In this document: positions 36,469 to 48,940 of the stretch, in pieces
Layout: each line of letters starts with the position of its first letter
How positions within the stretch are numbered: the stretch's first letter is position 1
Source: Apophysomyces variabilis
Taxonomy: Eukaryota; Mucoromycota; Mucoromycetes; Mucorales; Mucoraceae
Direction of reading: 5' to 3'
Length of the DNA: 64,000 nt
Assembly (NCBI GenBank): GCA_002749535.1
Contig: MZZL01000409.1
Coordinates: forward strand, 3,240,160 to 3,304,159
The notes under the pieces: model-generated
Told to the model about the DNA's origin: nothing
The model's database searches: none
Seen by the model: the letters and a program-made list of their open reading frames with translations, nothing else
Made by a program: the position numbers and the translations under genes

Positions 36469-37092
36469 CTAATACTTATATGGAAGTTCATCCTCAGAAG
36501 ACTATGAACCAGAATAAATAATTAACCAGGTTGACAGTAAACAAGGTTTGTCCGTTAGAAAACTTACATCTTCGTCAAAATTGCTACAAAATGGGTTATC
36601 GTTAGTTTTGCAGTGTCCACTACACATACAAAGTGTTACTTACGATTCGCCCAATAGACTCTGTAAGTCGCGCACTTGGCTTTTCAGATCGTTTTTGATG
36701 GAAATGAGGTGCCTGATGTGTTCTACCGCTAGAAAAAAAAATTAGTTTTAGTTCTTTTCCTGGACTAGGAACAAAAAATATAAAAGGGAGTCATTTTTTT
36801 TACATTTTTGGAGAATAACCGCTTCGCTTCTATTTCCATGTGTTAGGGACGGCACAATGTCAATTAATTGGTCAAATCCTAATCGTATATTTTGTCTTCT
36901 TTTTTGTTCGGATGCAATATGGTTTGCCTTCTTTTCAGCTTCCGTTAACAATTCGTGAGGAGCTTTCCGTCGTCTTTCACGGCCCTTTGATTTCGGTCGG
37001 GATGCTATATCATCTGTACTTCGTTTTCTATAATTGGCACCGTCATCTTGCGACGATGTATGAAGTTGCTCGGGAATACGGTATGGATTCAT
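36469..37092 (-). CDS. Small bHLH transcription factor (Ino4/Mlx-like)
   Basis: Four exons (36804-37092, 36644-36728, 36568-36583, 36469-36501) join to 140 residues. The bHLH domain spans about residues 55-125: NHIASEQKRRQNIRLGFDQL as basic region and helix 1, then DIVPSL, a loop with GNRSEAVILQKS, helix 2 VEHIRHLISI, and a short zipper. The H-x3-E-x-KRR pattern in the basic region predicts CACGTG E-box binding. The tail (NFDEDSSEDELPYKY) is acidic. The small size resembles fungal Ino4 and the Mlx family, which work as obligate heterodimers. Exon 3 is only 16 bases. The start lies directly after a TTTCTTGCAG, so an upstream noncoding exon may exist. Confidence 0.82.
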
Positions 37093-37225
37093 CTGCAAGA
37101 AAGAACAAGAAGAGACGAGGAAAATAAGGAATGAACAAGGTGATCCTTATTTATTTCGATATAATATATAAAATAAAAAGGGCCCAGGCGATCGCTGACA
37201 TGTGAAAATATAAGTGTAATTGATT

Positions 37226-37881
37226 TCACATGTGTGCTATGGATTGTGCAAATTCTTTGCCTGCCTCTTCAAACGCTTCATCATCATCACGTTGTACCCA
37301 CACAGGCTGATGAGAAAATCCACGTGAGCTGAGTCGTTCCAACAGCCTTAAATAAACGAGAATCACAATCACAGTGAATTATCGTATCCTTTCACTCTTT
37401 AAGTTACCCTTTACCTGAGATCAATACGATGATCATTGCTCATTGGACCATCGAAAGTCGAGTGGCTAGCCATAACTACGCCATACTTCTTCCCCTTAAG
37501 ATCTTCCATTATATTGGGCTTGTCAAAGTAATGCTTCTCAAAAACGGATAGCGCACCACTAGAAGAAGGCAAAAGAAAAAACAGTGTCAATGGTTCGTTC
37601 AAATGAGAAAAGAAAATTGTACGTTGTAGAGAAGATATAAGCATCTGCATCCATAGGCATCAGTCCTTCTGAAGAATGAGCATCTGAAATCAAGATAAGA
37701 TTAAGGTCAAAGATAAGATTAACAAATACAATGGGGGATCGTGTTGTTTACTTTCAGGTGAACGCGCCAACGCCTTAATCTCCACGTTACACGAACCGTC
37801 GGCTCGGATACCGTTGGCTATGCATCTCGCATGGTGATCAGAAACGGGCGATTTGTCTGTAAAAACATCGATACGCGGCAT
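37226..37881 (-). CDS. Flavodoxin-like (WrbA-type fold) protein, uncharacterised
   Basis: Four exons (37752-37881, 37623-37683, 37415-37558, 37226-37346) give 151 residues in phase. The pattern of a short N-terminal strand followed by a serine-rich turn (DVFTDKSPVS), a central DADAYIFSTTGALSVFEKHY, then LKGKKYGVVMASHST and a C-terminal EAGKEFAQSI helix resembles the flavodoxin/NADPH-dependent FMN reductase fold. In that family the middle segment binds FMN. The match is by fold-like pattern only and the phosphate loop is not canonical. Treat the function as unknown. Confidence 0.55.
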
Positions 37882-38175
37882 GAATAAATAACTAGAACAG
37901 AAGAGCAAGAAATAGGACACAAGAAGTCTTGGATTTTTTACACTTAAAGAGAAACCAAATAGCAAAGCACGGCTGTTTCACTATGCTTTTATAGATTGCC
38001 TTGATCTAATTGTCTGGGTATCACTTGCTATTGCTGGGTTTTAAAAGCGGAGTGCTGTGACGGCTTTTGTAGACCACATGGTGTCATTTTTGTCGCGTGT
38101 TCTCAGCAGCTTCATCCAATTCCCCTCTTTCCCTTCATTTTTATAACCCTTCACGACAAAGTACGAACCCGTTTA

Positions 38176-41100
38176 ATGGGCATTAGTTCTGTTCCAAGTT
38201 CCTGTATTAAACAAAGTGAGTTGAGGATATCTTCTGTGGTACAGAACCCCCAGGATGACGGTTTCGGGGATGCTGAACAAGGCCAGACTAAACATCCACG
38301 CAGGCGACGTCGTGGTAGTCGACGCAGGTCATCTTGTGCCACAACCGAAATTCATGCCGCTACGGATAGATCCCAAGCTTCTAACGATGGATCAGCGGCA
38401 TTACAGTCCCTCCAAGACATCATTGCGGAGATGAAACGTTTGCCAACTAATTCTGTACGACGCGCATCGAATTCAGGCGAAGAACTCTTTCGGGGATGGG
38501 ATGCTACCCATTTACGCAGCAGGCGCCATTCAGAACCACCTCAACACATAATTTCTCTTCATGGAAAAGAACAGAAAAATGACAGTGTTGAGAACAAGGG
38601 GAATGAGCCAATGGAAAACAGTGATATTTACCTCCATCTTCCCCAAGAGCACATTTCCCGGCGTCTGTCGCCAGAAGGATCATTGTCAGAAGAAATGGCA
38701 GTTCCTCCGACTCTTGGAAACCAAAGCGCAAATGGCAAGAGGCTAGCACGAAGATATTCTGGTAGGTTTGCAGTAAAAGAGCAAACAGGAAAAGAGAATT
38801 GACCGTTTCTTATAGTCCCTGCGAACCATATCGGGCAATCGCACTCTGCAGATTTAGCACCGCTAACGCAGCCAACCATCTCTCAGAGGAAGCCTTTATA
38901 TCCTTCTCATCTTTCAGTACAAGAAGCTAATAAGCTGATACGCTCATGCAAAGCTTTTTCCGGTGTTTTACAAGTGGATAAACAAGACAGCTCGGACGCC
39001 TTTGTCAATTGCGAAGAATTAGGTGAAATATATATCTATGGTTCCCGGAATCGGAACCGCGCATTGGACGGGGATACTGTAGCAGTTGAACTTGTCGATG
39101 TGGATGAGATGTTGACTGAAAAGATAAATAAAAAGCAAGCCCGTAGTACAACCAGAAGATCCTCTGTTGCGTTCCTCTCAACATCCAATCCCCCATTAAG
39201 TTCAATTCCCGAGGATAGCGCCCCTATGAAACGGCCAGCGTACTGCGGCAAAGTCATTTGTATCTTGGACCGACCACGACACGCCTTATTCTCTGGGTAA
39301 GAGAAATGAGTCTTTTTTCTTTTTTGACATTGCCTGGTCCTGGAATGGAGACATAGTCTCACCGTTACACCGTAGCACACTCTCCTTGTTTCGTCCTAGT
39401 GCTCATCGTGAGAACGACAACTCAAAGGACAACAAGCATAATCATCCCAAAATTATTTGGTTTATACCAGCCGACAAACGTCTTCCTCTTGTAGCGGTGC
39501 CGTTAAAGCATGCTCCTAGTGGGTTCGTGAAATACCACGAAGAATTTAAGCACCGGATATTCGTCGTATGTTATCTTTGTTCTTTTCTAATATTCTTGGT
39601 ATTATTTGGGCTAATGGCCAAACTTTCAGGGAAACATTCAACGGTGGCCAGCCAGCTCATTACATCCTTTCGGAACAATTGAGTACGAAATTGGCTATAT
39701 GGGCGAACTCAGTGTACACTCCAGAGCATTATTGGCAGATCATCACCTAAAAGAAACAGATTTCTCGGATCACGTTGTGAGATCAGCTGCATCTGTATCA
39801 GATCACGGGGAGTACAAACTTCGGCTTCAACAACCTCATCCGCTAGTGTTTGCTGTGGGTGAATCCGACGCAGGTAACGCTTGGACTTGGATCAAATGAG
39901 GGGTTATTTTGTGCCTGTTAGCTTAGATGCACTTATAGACTTGGAGCATGCATTCTCTATCCAAACCGTGGAAAAAGGCGATGTCTATGAACTAGGGATT
40001 CATGTAGCCGATATTGCTTACTATGTACACCTTAACACCCACGTTGATCGTGAAGCTAGGGAAAGAGCAGCTGCCGTTACCCTTGTCGAAAAAACCATAC
40101 CAATGCTTCCATCATCTTTTGTGAAAACCCGCGGTTTGACGGTGGGGCAAGACAGGTGAGAAGATATAATTCAATATAAGTTGCATTCTGTTCATATGGA
40201 AAGCGTAGATTGGCTTTTTCTGTTCTTTGCCGTATTACGAAAAGTGGCTCGGTGTTAAATACTTGGATAGGTAAAACTGTTGTCAGGTAGAATCGCGTAA
40301 ATACCGTTTAGACGTTCGTTAACATGAAACTGAAACATGAAGGGTGAACCAATTTTTGAACATTGAAGACGCAAGAGAAAGTACGGACCCTACGTTTAAG
40401 ACTTTACTTGCTGTCTGTCGTCTACTGCAAGTTCATCGCACGAATGATGGTGGCATAGTTTTGATGAACCCTTCCCAACATTTTCAGTTGGGAGAAAGCG
40501 GATACCCCGAGTCTCTGACTCATACCGACTACGCAGACTCAGATGTCAACGTGCTATTACAAGAGCCGCTTATTCTGGCGAACAAAGAAGTTGGCCAAAA
40601 GATATGTAGCAAGTTTCCAGAACATGCATTGTTATGCCGGCAGGACGCACCTAAGGCGTCTCATCTCGTAAGATTGCGTCTGGCTCAAACGAAAAACACT
40701 AAACCTATATGTGCCATCTCTTTTCTTTTACATTAACAAACTCCAACAGGAGTCATTGCGCGACTACTTTGATACTGGGAAGGATATGCACGGGTTACTC
40801 AAGTTGGCAAATCAGATAGTTGAGGATGACAAGCGTGAGGCCATCCGATTTTTGCTTCGAAAGATGCTTCCACCTGCCCAATACTTTTGCGCAGGTTCAC
40901 TCGATATTGCCAAATATCGCCATTTCAGCTCCGGAGCATCATTGTTCACAATTTTTACCGAACCACTCCATAATTATGCCAGTATTGTCGTTCAGCGCCA
41001 GTTGGATGCTGCGCTCAAGGGAGGTAAGGATTTGTTCTATTTCTCTATCTTTCTTTTAAGAAGGGTTTCTTTATGCTTAATGGACAATATAGATAGTCTG

Positions 41101-41565
41101 CATATGAGTAATGACACAGTGGATAAAATAGCCCGTCAATGCAATGCAAAGCAAGCCGCCAAACAGGCAGCTTCTCAGAGTAGCATTCATTTATACACAG
41201 CCGCCCATGTCTATCGCCAGGGCTTGAACACATCTGCAGCTGTGACACAGCAGGCTATTGTCACCTGCATCAAGCCCAAGGCACTTGAATTATACCTTCC
41301 TGAGTATCACCTTGAGCTTTCCGTACCGATGCCCAGTATGGTCATTACGGAGCATGGCGTAGAGTTGATTTCGAGAACGCCCACGCACGACACGGTCGTG
41401 GTAACCGAAAAGAGCGATTTATCGCTGCAGATAGACACTCAAAAAGAGGAACATGAACAACAAGAGGCTAGGCAGAAAGTGACCTTCTTATCACGTATTG
41501 ATGTCCTTGTCACCGCCGATATAAAGACATCGCGACCTGCACTGGAAATCGAGCTACATGTGTAA
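38176..41565 (+). CDS. SSD1: Ssd1-like RNB-family RNA-binding protein (predicted pseudonuclease)
   Basis: Nine exons (38176-38761, 38816-39296, 39400-39565, 39630-39873, 39927-40155, 40209-40286, 40343-40667, 40750-41023, 41093-41565) sum to 951 residues in phase. Layout is Ssd1/DIS3L2-like. A disordered basic N terminus (RRRRRGSRRRSS) is followed by cold-shock/OB segments at about 200-410 and by NIQRWPASSLHPFGTIEYE, which is close to the Ssd1 signature. The RNB domain runs from about 490 (GDVYELGIHVADIAYYVHLN) to about 800, with an S1-like C terminus after it. Ssd1 binds mRNAs for cell-wall proteins and is controlled by the Cbk1 kinase. The catalytic box, normally DPxxARDLDDA, reads DADALIDLEHAFS here, so most metal-binding Asp residues are gone, as in yeast Ssd1. 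The segment after WIGKTVV is shorter than expected. Confidence 0.88.
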
Positions 41566-41674
41566 TAATGAGAAAAAAATGATATATTTACATGTTCTAT
41601 TCTTCTTTTGTTGCAATGGAATTAACTTTAGTGACGAACATCTATAAACAAACAAATAAACAAAAGGCAAACAG

Positions 41675-42814
41675 TCAACAACAGCTAAGTCTCCAAACTT
41701 GTTTGCTTACTTCGAACCATTTTGCATGTTCGTCCTTGGCTTCTTCTTGAACAATTGGCACTAAATCGTTGACGTAGTCAACAAACTTTTGCAAGTGGCA
41801 TCGCATGATGCTATCCTCTTCTACATCATATAGTTGTGACACCAAAACATCGACTTCGTCGGCCACTTTCTGAGCGGACGCGTAGACACGATCCAGCCAT
41901 GTCGTAGACCGACTGTCTGGGATCAACCGACGTTCGACTTTTTGGAATAGCATCGTGACAAGACCAACCACCTCTGCGCATTGCTTTGCTACCTTTCGTT
42001 CTCCTTCTTCTTCAGCGATTTCCTGAACTTCGGATTTCGCATCCGTGACGAGTTCGCGCATGGAGACCCATCTGCGGAGAACGGCTGCCTTATTGTTTGC
42101 GGGTGCTGATTGCTCTATTTCCTTGCATGTCTCCCAAAGGACAGCGGTAGGAACCATGAAGGTGGATGATTTTTCCGTCATGAAGCTGCAACATAAGCTC
42201 ATTGCACCTTGCAATAACCCACGAAGCATGGTGGCATAGACGGATTTGTAGACTTTGCCAGCATCCGAAGGAATCGTATGGTGAAATCCGATAATACGGA
42301 AAAAGGTGTTGCTGATCTCTGGATATCGTCCCTCGGGTTAACCTCCATCAACAGACTCTTTCACTTTCTCTCTCGCTTACCTTGAATCATTTTTATCGCA
42401 TCCTCCGGTTTACGAGGCGGTTTGCATGCCAGCGTCAATTTCGTGGCATCGTGTGCAAGTACTTTACTCAGTTTCACTATCGAATATACCATAACCCTTT
42501 ATCAGCTTGTTTGCTTCTTTCCACATCTTTCTGGACATGTATCACTTTACCCATCTTATCCTGATGCTGAGCACTATCAAATTCCTTATCTTCGTCCACT
42601 TGACATTCTTCCTTCAAGTCTTCCAGATAGGTGTTCAACATGGCATGACATGCTGAAAGCTTGGCTAAAAAAATGACCTTGGGAAACTCAATCGTCATCC
42701 TTGATACAAGTACGACTCCCAGTCCCGTTTTCTCCCCCTTCTTCTGCTTCTTCCCCAATTTCACTTCATTGTCCTCCTAGTTTCTTTACCTTGGAAATCC
42801 TCTTCACTCGCCAT
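41675..42814 (-). CDS. GCIP/CCNDBP1-family protein (cyclin-D1-binding-protein-like)
   Basis: Four exons (42790-42814, 42551-42664, 42381-42476, 41675-42318) join in phase to 292 residues, starting MASEEDFQAKLSACHAMLNT. The helical pattern LSKVLAHDATKLTLACKPPR, EISNTFFRIIGFHHTIPSDA, KSVYATMLRGLLQGAMSL and a C-terminal ERRLIPDSRSTTWLDRVYAS matches the GCIP domain. In animals its founder binds cyclin D1 and Grap2. In fungi the role is not known. The terminal peptide (EVSKQVWRLSCC) could instead be intronic, since GTAAGC occurs inside it, so the true C terminus may lie further downstream. Confidence 0.72.
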
Positions 42815-43986
42815 CGTGGGATATCGGGAACGCCACTCGAAGTGTCTGACGGAAAAAGAAAAGGGACCGTCTGTTCGCACCTGCGGTAAAGACAAGTCAC
42901 ATTTTTTTTTTGGAAAAGAGCATCAGCCAATCACATTAACTGCATCAATTTCTTACTCCCGGAGGTTACCCGATGCCGTGCAAAAAGGCTGATCGTGGAT
43001 ACGTGGAGATGAAATCTGATTGCCGGCATCACGGTTGGCGGAAGATATTGAATTGCTTGATACAGGCTCTCGATGTTTGTTCCCGTCCACGAGCGCAATT
43101 CAGCCTATACAGCCCCACCTGAACATAGACGCTACCCTGTTTCTTTTCATAAACATATATATATATATATATGCGCATCCAATAAAGTTATCTATATGAA
43201 AGAAAGGAATAGCAACAATACTTTACCTACAAAATAAAGCAATACTGAATTGATGCTGAGTGTTATTGTTTGCAAGTAGTTCTACTGCTACTATCATTTG
43301 ACGATACGAAACAGGATGATAATAACGGCTCTCACTCTTATCCACTAGTAACAGAACGAAAAAAAAGCGCATATAAGAGGCAAACTATGTACAACAGAGG
43401 AACATTCCGTGTCAGATAGAATACAATACAGGAAACTTCCAAAACATCAGAATAGACTATTTTATAATATCTACATTAAAACGAGAAGAGAATCAACGAC
43501 CTTATTGATATTCAAAGTTATATAAGAAACTTTGAACAGAAAACTTTCCAGATACAAAATTCGTTGCCTGACTTATCTGATGCGGATTAGATCAAATTAC
43601 ATCATTTAAACAAAGATTTGATGACATGCCTGATGGTAATAGACGGTCCCGCTTCACACTGTCCAACGACACAGTGATATCAGTGTTACACATGATATCT
43701 TATGAAGCAAGCGTCTTGATATTGCATTCATTAAAGAAAAGGGGCTTTTCCAGATATAGTCATGCTGATGATTGCAGATCTTGCGTTTACTATAGCCGTC
43801 ATCAGCGTCTCGTTCCAACTAGAGATATCTCTAACTGCATTGAAAGCTCATGGAGCAGAATATTTATATATATATGCATATATGATATCAAAATGTAAAG
43901 ATAAAAAGGAAAATACTGTATAAAAATGAAAAGAAAGAAACAAATTTACACATGAAAGGGGTTATTTAAATTGGATATGAGATGAA
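42815..43986. other. 1.2 kb intergenic region
   Basis: Promoter side of the GCIP gene and 3' side of the Lrg1-like gene. It contains an (AT)9 microsatellite at 43155-43172. A plus ORF at 43626-43898 has no domain. Nothing else was seen. Confidence 0.45.
43155..43172 (+). repeat. (AT)9 microsatellite
   Basis: Perfect AT dinucleotide run in noncoding DNA. Confidence 0.95.
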
Positions 43987-46900
43987 TCATGCTTGTTTTT
44001 GTTCTTGCTGTTGTTGTGAATTCCGAATCGAAGACCTGCGGTTCTGCGCTTCGGTTGATGATTGCTTTTTCAACAGACTACTGTAGGTCTTTATGAATTG
44101 CTTGGGGTCCATTTGTGACATGCCTTCAAGAATATTAGTGTCTTCCAAGAGCTTGTTAAATGAAGTGGGAACCTATTTCCTTGTCAGTTGCATTGCTCCT
44201 TTCGTCCTATGGATTCCTTACTATGCTAAATTCTTCTTGGTATTGGATCAGGAGGGATACGGCGTTGATCTCATCAACCATTTTCCGCTGTTGCTCGGTC
44301 TCTTTTTCAGGGTATAGTACGTTAGGCGCAAAGACACGGGCCAGATTATGGATATCCATGCTATTGCTATCCTGGAATAAGGAAACTTTGTACAGGAAGC
44401 TGAAAAGAAGTTGCATGACGTCGCGGTTGGGTTTGGGAAGGAGACAGCAAACAAAATGCAATGCGGATTTGGATTCTTCTTCGGTGGAAAAGTCTGCAAA
44501 TACAAACAGTTTTAGATTGCCTATTTTCTAAGGACAACTAAAGGCGTTTCCTTACCCATGGCAGCAACGAACAGTTTATGTAGCCTAAATGTCAGCAAAG
44601 GTTCTGGCATTTCGCGAAAAAATCGCTTCAGTAGGGCTGCCAGTTGTATAGAATTCAATTTGCCGAGGTACATCACATCAGAATGGGTTGGGTCTTCGTC
44701 AATCATCTGACATATCTTTTTCAGATCACGTATGTTACCGTTCTTGCGAAAAATGCCTTCAGTAAGCATATCTGGAAATAACGTCTCGTTAAGTAAAAGA
44801 GCGCTTTTTGTGCATGTTTCATGTTGACTCTGTTTCTTTTAAAAGCCTCACCTACTTGCCATATCGCTAAGATGCAGTGTTGCACAAACGAAGGAATTTG
44901 TGCACCCTCCATAAAGCAGGCCTTCATGGCAGGACTCATCTTTTCCAAGAAGATTGGAGGAAATACCTTTTTCTTCGGACCGGAAGGGTGATCATTCTGC
45001 ATACTTTCCCGACGTACCACTGTCGCTAAAGACACACCAAAAGTCTTACCGTCATAGCCACAATCCTCCTGCTCCAGCGCCTGTAATGATTGCTGCTGTC
45101 TGAAAGCGCCTCCACGAATCTGAAATCTCAGTTTGGACCACAAAGTCACTGCCTTTTTGGGGTCAGCCAGATTTGCTAATTCTTCCAATGAATGATCTTT
45201 CAGACAAGCTCCCAGATGTAGTACTGCAAGGTGACGCACAATGCCTTCCTCGGTCTCGGAAAGATCCATCAGACGAGGCGGAAGTATCTGTTGCGAGGTT
45301 AGCGTAGGTAAAGAGTGCGTTGTTGGATTCCGAAACTTGGTAACGCTGTTATCGAAGGGAAGCGGAGCGCTATCGATGACCTTGGGAAAGGAGGATGCTT
45401 TTCGCCTTCGGCCGCTGAGCGCACGACGAAGGGTGTTCATTTTACTTGACCCTGCAGTTGTAGTGGCTGCTCGTGAAAGAGGAGCTGCAGCGGTGGCTTC
45501 CGTCGAACTTGGTAGGGGTGTGCGTGGTAACGAGCTCTTAGTGATAGTTGCCGGTGGAATTGGAGGTGCAGATAGAGGCGTAACTAGATGATCAGGTCGT
45601 ACTATCATCGATGTTGTGTGTTTGACATTGCCTAGCTGAACTTTGCCAAATGTGGGACCTGCGGGCAATGGATTATCTGTTTCCATCATCCGGAGAATGG
45701 AAGGGGGCTGCTTTTTGTCGATCACATTCGTATTTATTTTCGTTTCCATATCATGCATCTTGGATTGTTTGACCTCATCTGGCCACTTGCCTAACGACAC
45801 ATGACAAGAATTAGAATATTCAAACGATCATCACAGTTGTTTTTTACCCAAGTCATCAAAAACAATGGAAAGTCGTTCTAAAGCCTTTCTAAGAGCTTCC
45901 GTCCTCTTTAGAACCCTCGATTTACTTCCTTCACCGCATGGATTGCCATTCTCCTCGTTCTGGTCAACTGGCTGTGATGCTTTCTGCTCCTTAAAGCGAT
46001 AGCGCCCAGTAACCCATCCACTATTCTTTTCCAGTTCTTTGAACTCGTCCAGAAACCGAAAGAGAGCGGTTGATTGACCTTCTTCTTGTTCCTTGTAAAG
46101 TTTCATCGACTATCATTAGGTTTCTTTCCAGTCTTCCCACGGTAAAGAACTTACCAATCGCAACGCTTGGACAAGACCAATATGGATAAGCTCTTTGAGA
46201 CTTTGAGCCAACCCCGTGATAACAGGAAACATCTCAGCCCTCAACCCCTTTTTCTCATAACTTTTGTCTTTGACATCTGTCCGTGCAAGAATGTCGAAGA
46301 ATTGGACGGCTTGTTCAGAAAGTACTTGGCATGGTCTGCTGTTTAATAACTCTAGTAAATGATCTTTAGCAAAGGCAAAGAGAACAGAAAAATAGGTGGA
46401 ATCTAACCTTGATTGTAGGTCATTGATATTGTATCAAGGGCAACAAAGAGAACTTGTATGTGTTTCATAAATTGAGTTGCCATGAACAAACCGTCTTGAT
46501 AAGCACCTGCAGCAAAATGAACAAGTATATCCGAGATACATGTCGCAGATGATTCTTCGAATGCAGACATATCTGCCCAAATTCGATTTCGTATCCGTTC
46601 CATATATTCTTGTTTTTCATAAAGTGCTGCTGGAGTGAACGTACTAGAATTGTCTTCTCATGGTGTAAGACTCGGATATTTCCATACATGATAGCCACTT
46701 GCCTTTTTCATTTGCCAAGCGTATGTTCCAATACTGCCGAAATAAAATAAGATCTTTGTCATTCACTACTTTGATCTACCTTTTGGATTATGTAACATTC
46801 AGGATGCCATTTACGGTTATGATCTTTCTGTTCGACAAATTGTTGAAAAATGGCTTGATGGCAGCCCGCACAATCTGTGCCACGCAATAACGAATAGTGG

Positions 46901-47616
46901 TAACGGCAATAGTGTCGCTTATCATATTCATACAAGGTACCATCCGAGTGGTTTGAGTAATTTGCGGGATCGCTTTTTCGCACAATGAAGCATCCAATGC
47001 AATGTAGACAATGTTCGTGATAATAGAAGCCATCAACGCATTCAGACTGTTTGGATCGGATCGGTTCATTGCATCGTTTACAGGTTGGTGGTGGTAGACT
47101 GTCATGATAATGTTGTTCGCAAAGGATATATTTCTTCGTTGAGTTGTGAATTGTTCGTTCAAGAACATAGAACTTATCAGCCACGTTCGTATTGCAATCC
47201 TAAATTAAATAAGATGCGTTAGAAAGGGTTGTTCTAATTATAGAGTTTAAGTCTCCGTTCGGCTCTATCCGGGCACACGTAGTTTATGCATCGTTTGATG
47301 CTTTTCCCTGTCCTTCCTTTCTATGGCACCTTTTTTTGCTGATGAAGCAGAAAAGTAAATTAACCCCGCCCATTCCCCCCAAAAAAGTGGCGTTGATTCT
47401 TATTCTCTTTTTCTTTTTCTTTTTTTCTTTTTTTACCTCGCAAACAAAACAATGATAGTGATAAATGTTACCAAGAGCTCGTATAAGAGACCGATCATCA
47501 CGCGTACAACTGCTATTGCATCCATAACAGATAGATTGCTGAACAGTTGATGATCGATCCGCATTGTGATTTGACAATGTGTCATTCAAAGGGCAAGGAT
47601 GGCCTACGGATGGCAT
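43987..47616 (-). CDS. LRG1: LIM-domain Rho GTPase-activating protein (Lrg1-like)
   Basis: A large multi-exon minus-strand gene that starts MPSVGHPCPLNDTLSNHN at 47616 and stops at 43987. LIM domains come first: CYGCNSSCTRDDRSLIRALG (split by an intron at about 47.2-47.4 kb), then CKRCNEPIRSKQSECVDGFY with CLHCIGC, then CAGCHQAIFQQFVEQKDHNR with WHPECY. A helical middle region (about 46.7-45.8 kb) and a serine/proline-rich linker follow. The RhoGAP domain is at the C terminus, with YDGKTFGVSLATVVRR, arginine finger EGIFRKNG, LAALLKRFFREMPEPLLT and DIHNLARVFAPNVLYP. Three LIM domains plus RhoGAP is the Lrg1 layout; Lrg1 turns off Rho1 and thereby limits glucan synthase and the cell-wall integrity pathway. 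Internal exon borders were not all fixed. The tail is Gln-rich. Confidence 0.87.
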
Positions 47617-48940
47617 ATTGAACAAATCAGAAAGGCGTTTCTTAGGAAAGGTAAAAAAGGAATAAAAAGCAAGCTAGGTCAGGAGGGAAAAGGGTATCTT
47701 GAAAGAAAGAGGTATGAGAAGTTGGGAAAAAGAGTGGAAAAGAACAGAGCCCATGACGGGAACCAAAAAAGGGACAAAGGTAATTAACTGGGCGCGGGGA
47801 GATCACTGCAGCTTTTTTGAACACGTCTTCCCTCAGCGGCATATCATTTATCCAACTTGATGCTCCGCTACCTCAATGGGCCCTTGATGCAATAAACTCG
47901 TACCCTATCCAATATCCTAAACCGCATCAACATTTCTATCCACTAACCTCAGCAAGTATCACATAGCTGGATTACATAAAATTCGCTTTAAGGGTGCTTA
48001 AAGCCTCATCTATCTGACGTTACTCAGAACGGACGTAACTATTCCTGCCCAACTTCCCCTATGTACGCACTCTTCGCCCGCACCCTTTCTAATTGACGCA
48101 TGCGCTCTCCATAAGTATGTCGCGTTAGCGTTGGATTGTGTTATTTCAAACATGCCGGGCCCTTTGGCCAAGCATTGTACTTACTACCCGTTCTTGTTCT
48201 TCACCTTGAGTTCTAAGAATGGATCATGACGCCTGCCGATCTTTGTTCAACGCCTTACCTAACAAAGAATTCGAGAATCTTGCCAACCTTCTGACGCCCT
48301 CAATTGTCTTGACAAATACCTCCGTTGAAAGCAAAGTGAAATAAGCGTCTTGATTTTTTAGGATGATTTGAACGTTGATCCCTTTACTTTATTCTGTCTT
48401 TGTTTTCATTATAACCTTGGAAATACAACGCTAGTTTTTGTTGCGTTCTGTTTGATTCATGAAATGTTACATGATAATAAGGAAAGGTAGATGCAATACG
48501 ATAAAGGATAAAAGAGTATGGTGTACTCGCTATTGAGGAATTAACCCTTCCGGGTCCCACTACTACATAGATCCACTGGGCTCTGGCGGGTGTATCACAG
48601 GAACGTTTGAAACAAGTTGTACATACTGGGACGTGTGGTATCACCAGTATGCAAGGGTGAAGTTGTGATCATTTGTTTAGCGAAAGAAAGGAGCGACTTG
48701 CAGCGGACGAAGACAGCAAGCCTATAGCCGAAAACCAACAAGACGCTATTGTATTGGGTATTATACAGTACAGTGAGTAAATCTGTCGAATAGTGATGAC
48801 AAATGTATAACTTTTAATCGTGTACTAAAAAATCCGAAACCAGTAGATTATGTGGTAACTATAGCTTGCAACATACATTGTAAACATGTTTTGAGAGGTG
48901 CGCTAGAACTTTGCGACACGAAACCGATCCGAGTATAAAA
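47617..48940. other. 1.3 kb intergenic region
   Basis: Upstream of the Lrg1-like gene and downstream of the Elg1-like gene. One 41-codon ORF at 48219-48344 is noted separately. Minus ORF 48384-48644 has no domain. Confidence 0.4.
48219..48344 (+). other. Small ORF, 41 codons, unknown
   Basis: Reads MDHDACRSLFNALPNKEFEN at its start, has no low-complexity bias and stops with TAA. It looks more protein-like than surrounding frames. It may be a genuine micro-ORF or a lost exon. There is no family match. Confidence 0.2.

Noticed and set aside
38176..41565. Active Dis3/Rrp44-type exoribonuclease
   Set aside because: No PIN domain and the catalytic Asp box is not preserved; Ssd1-like layout instead.
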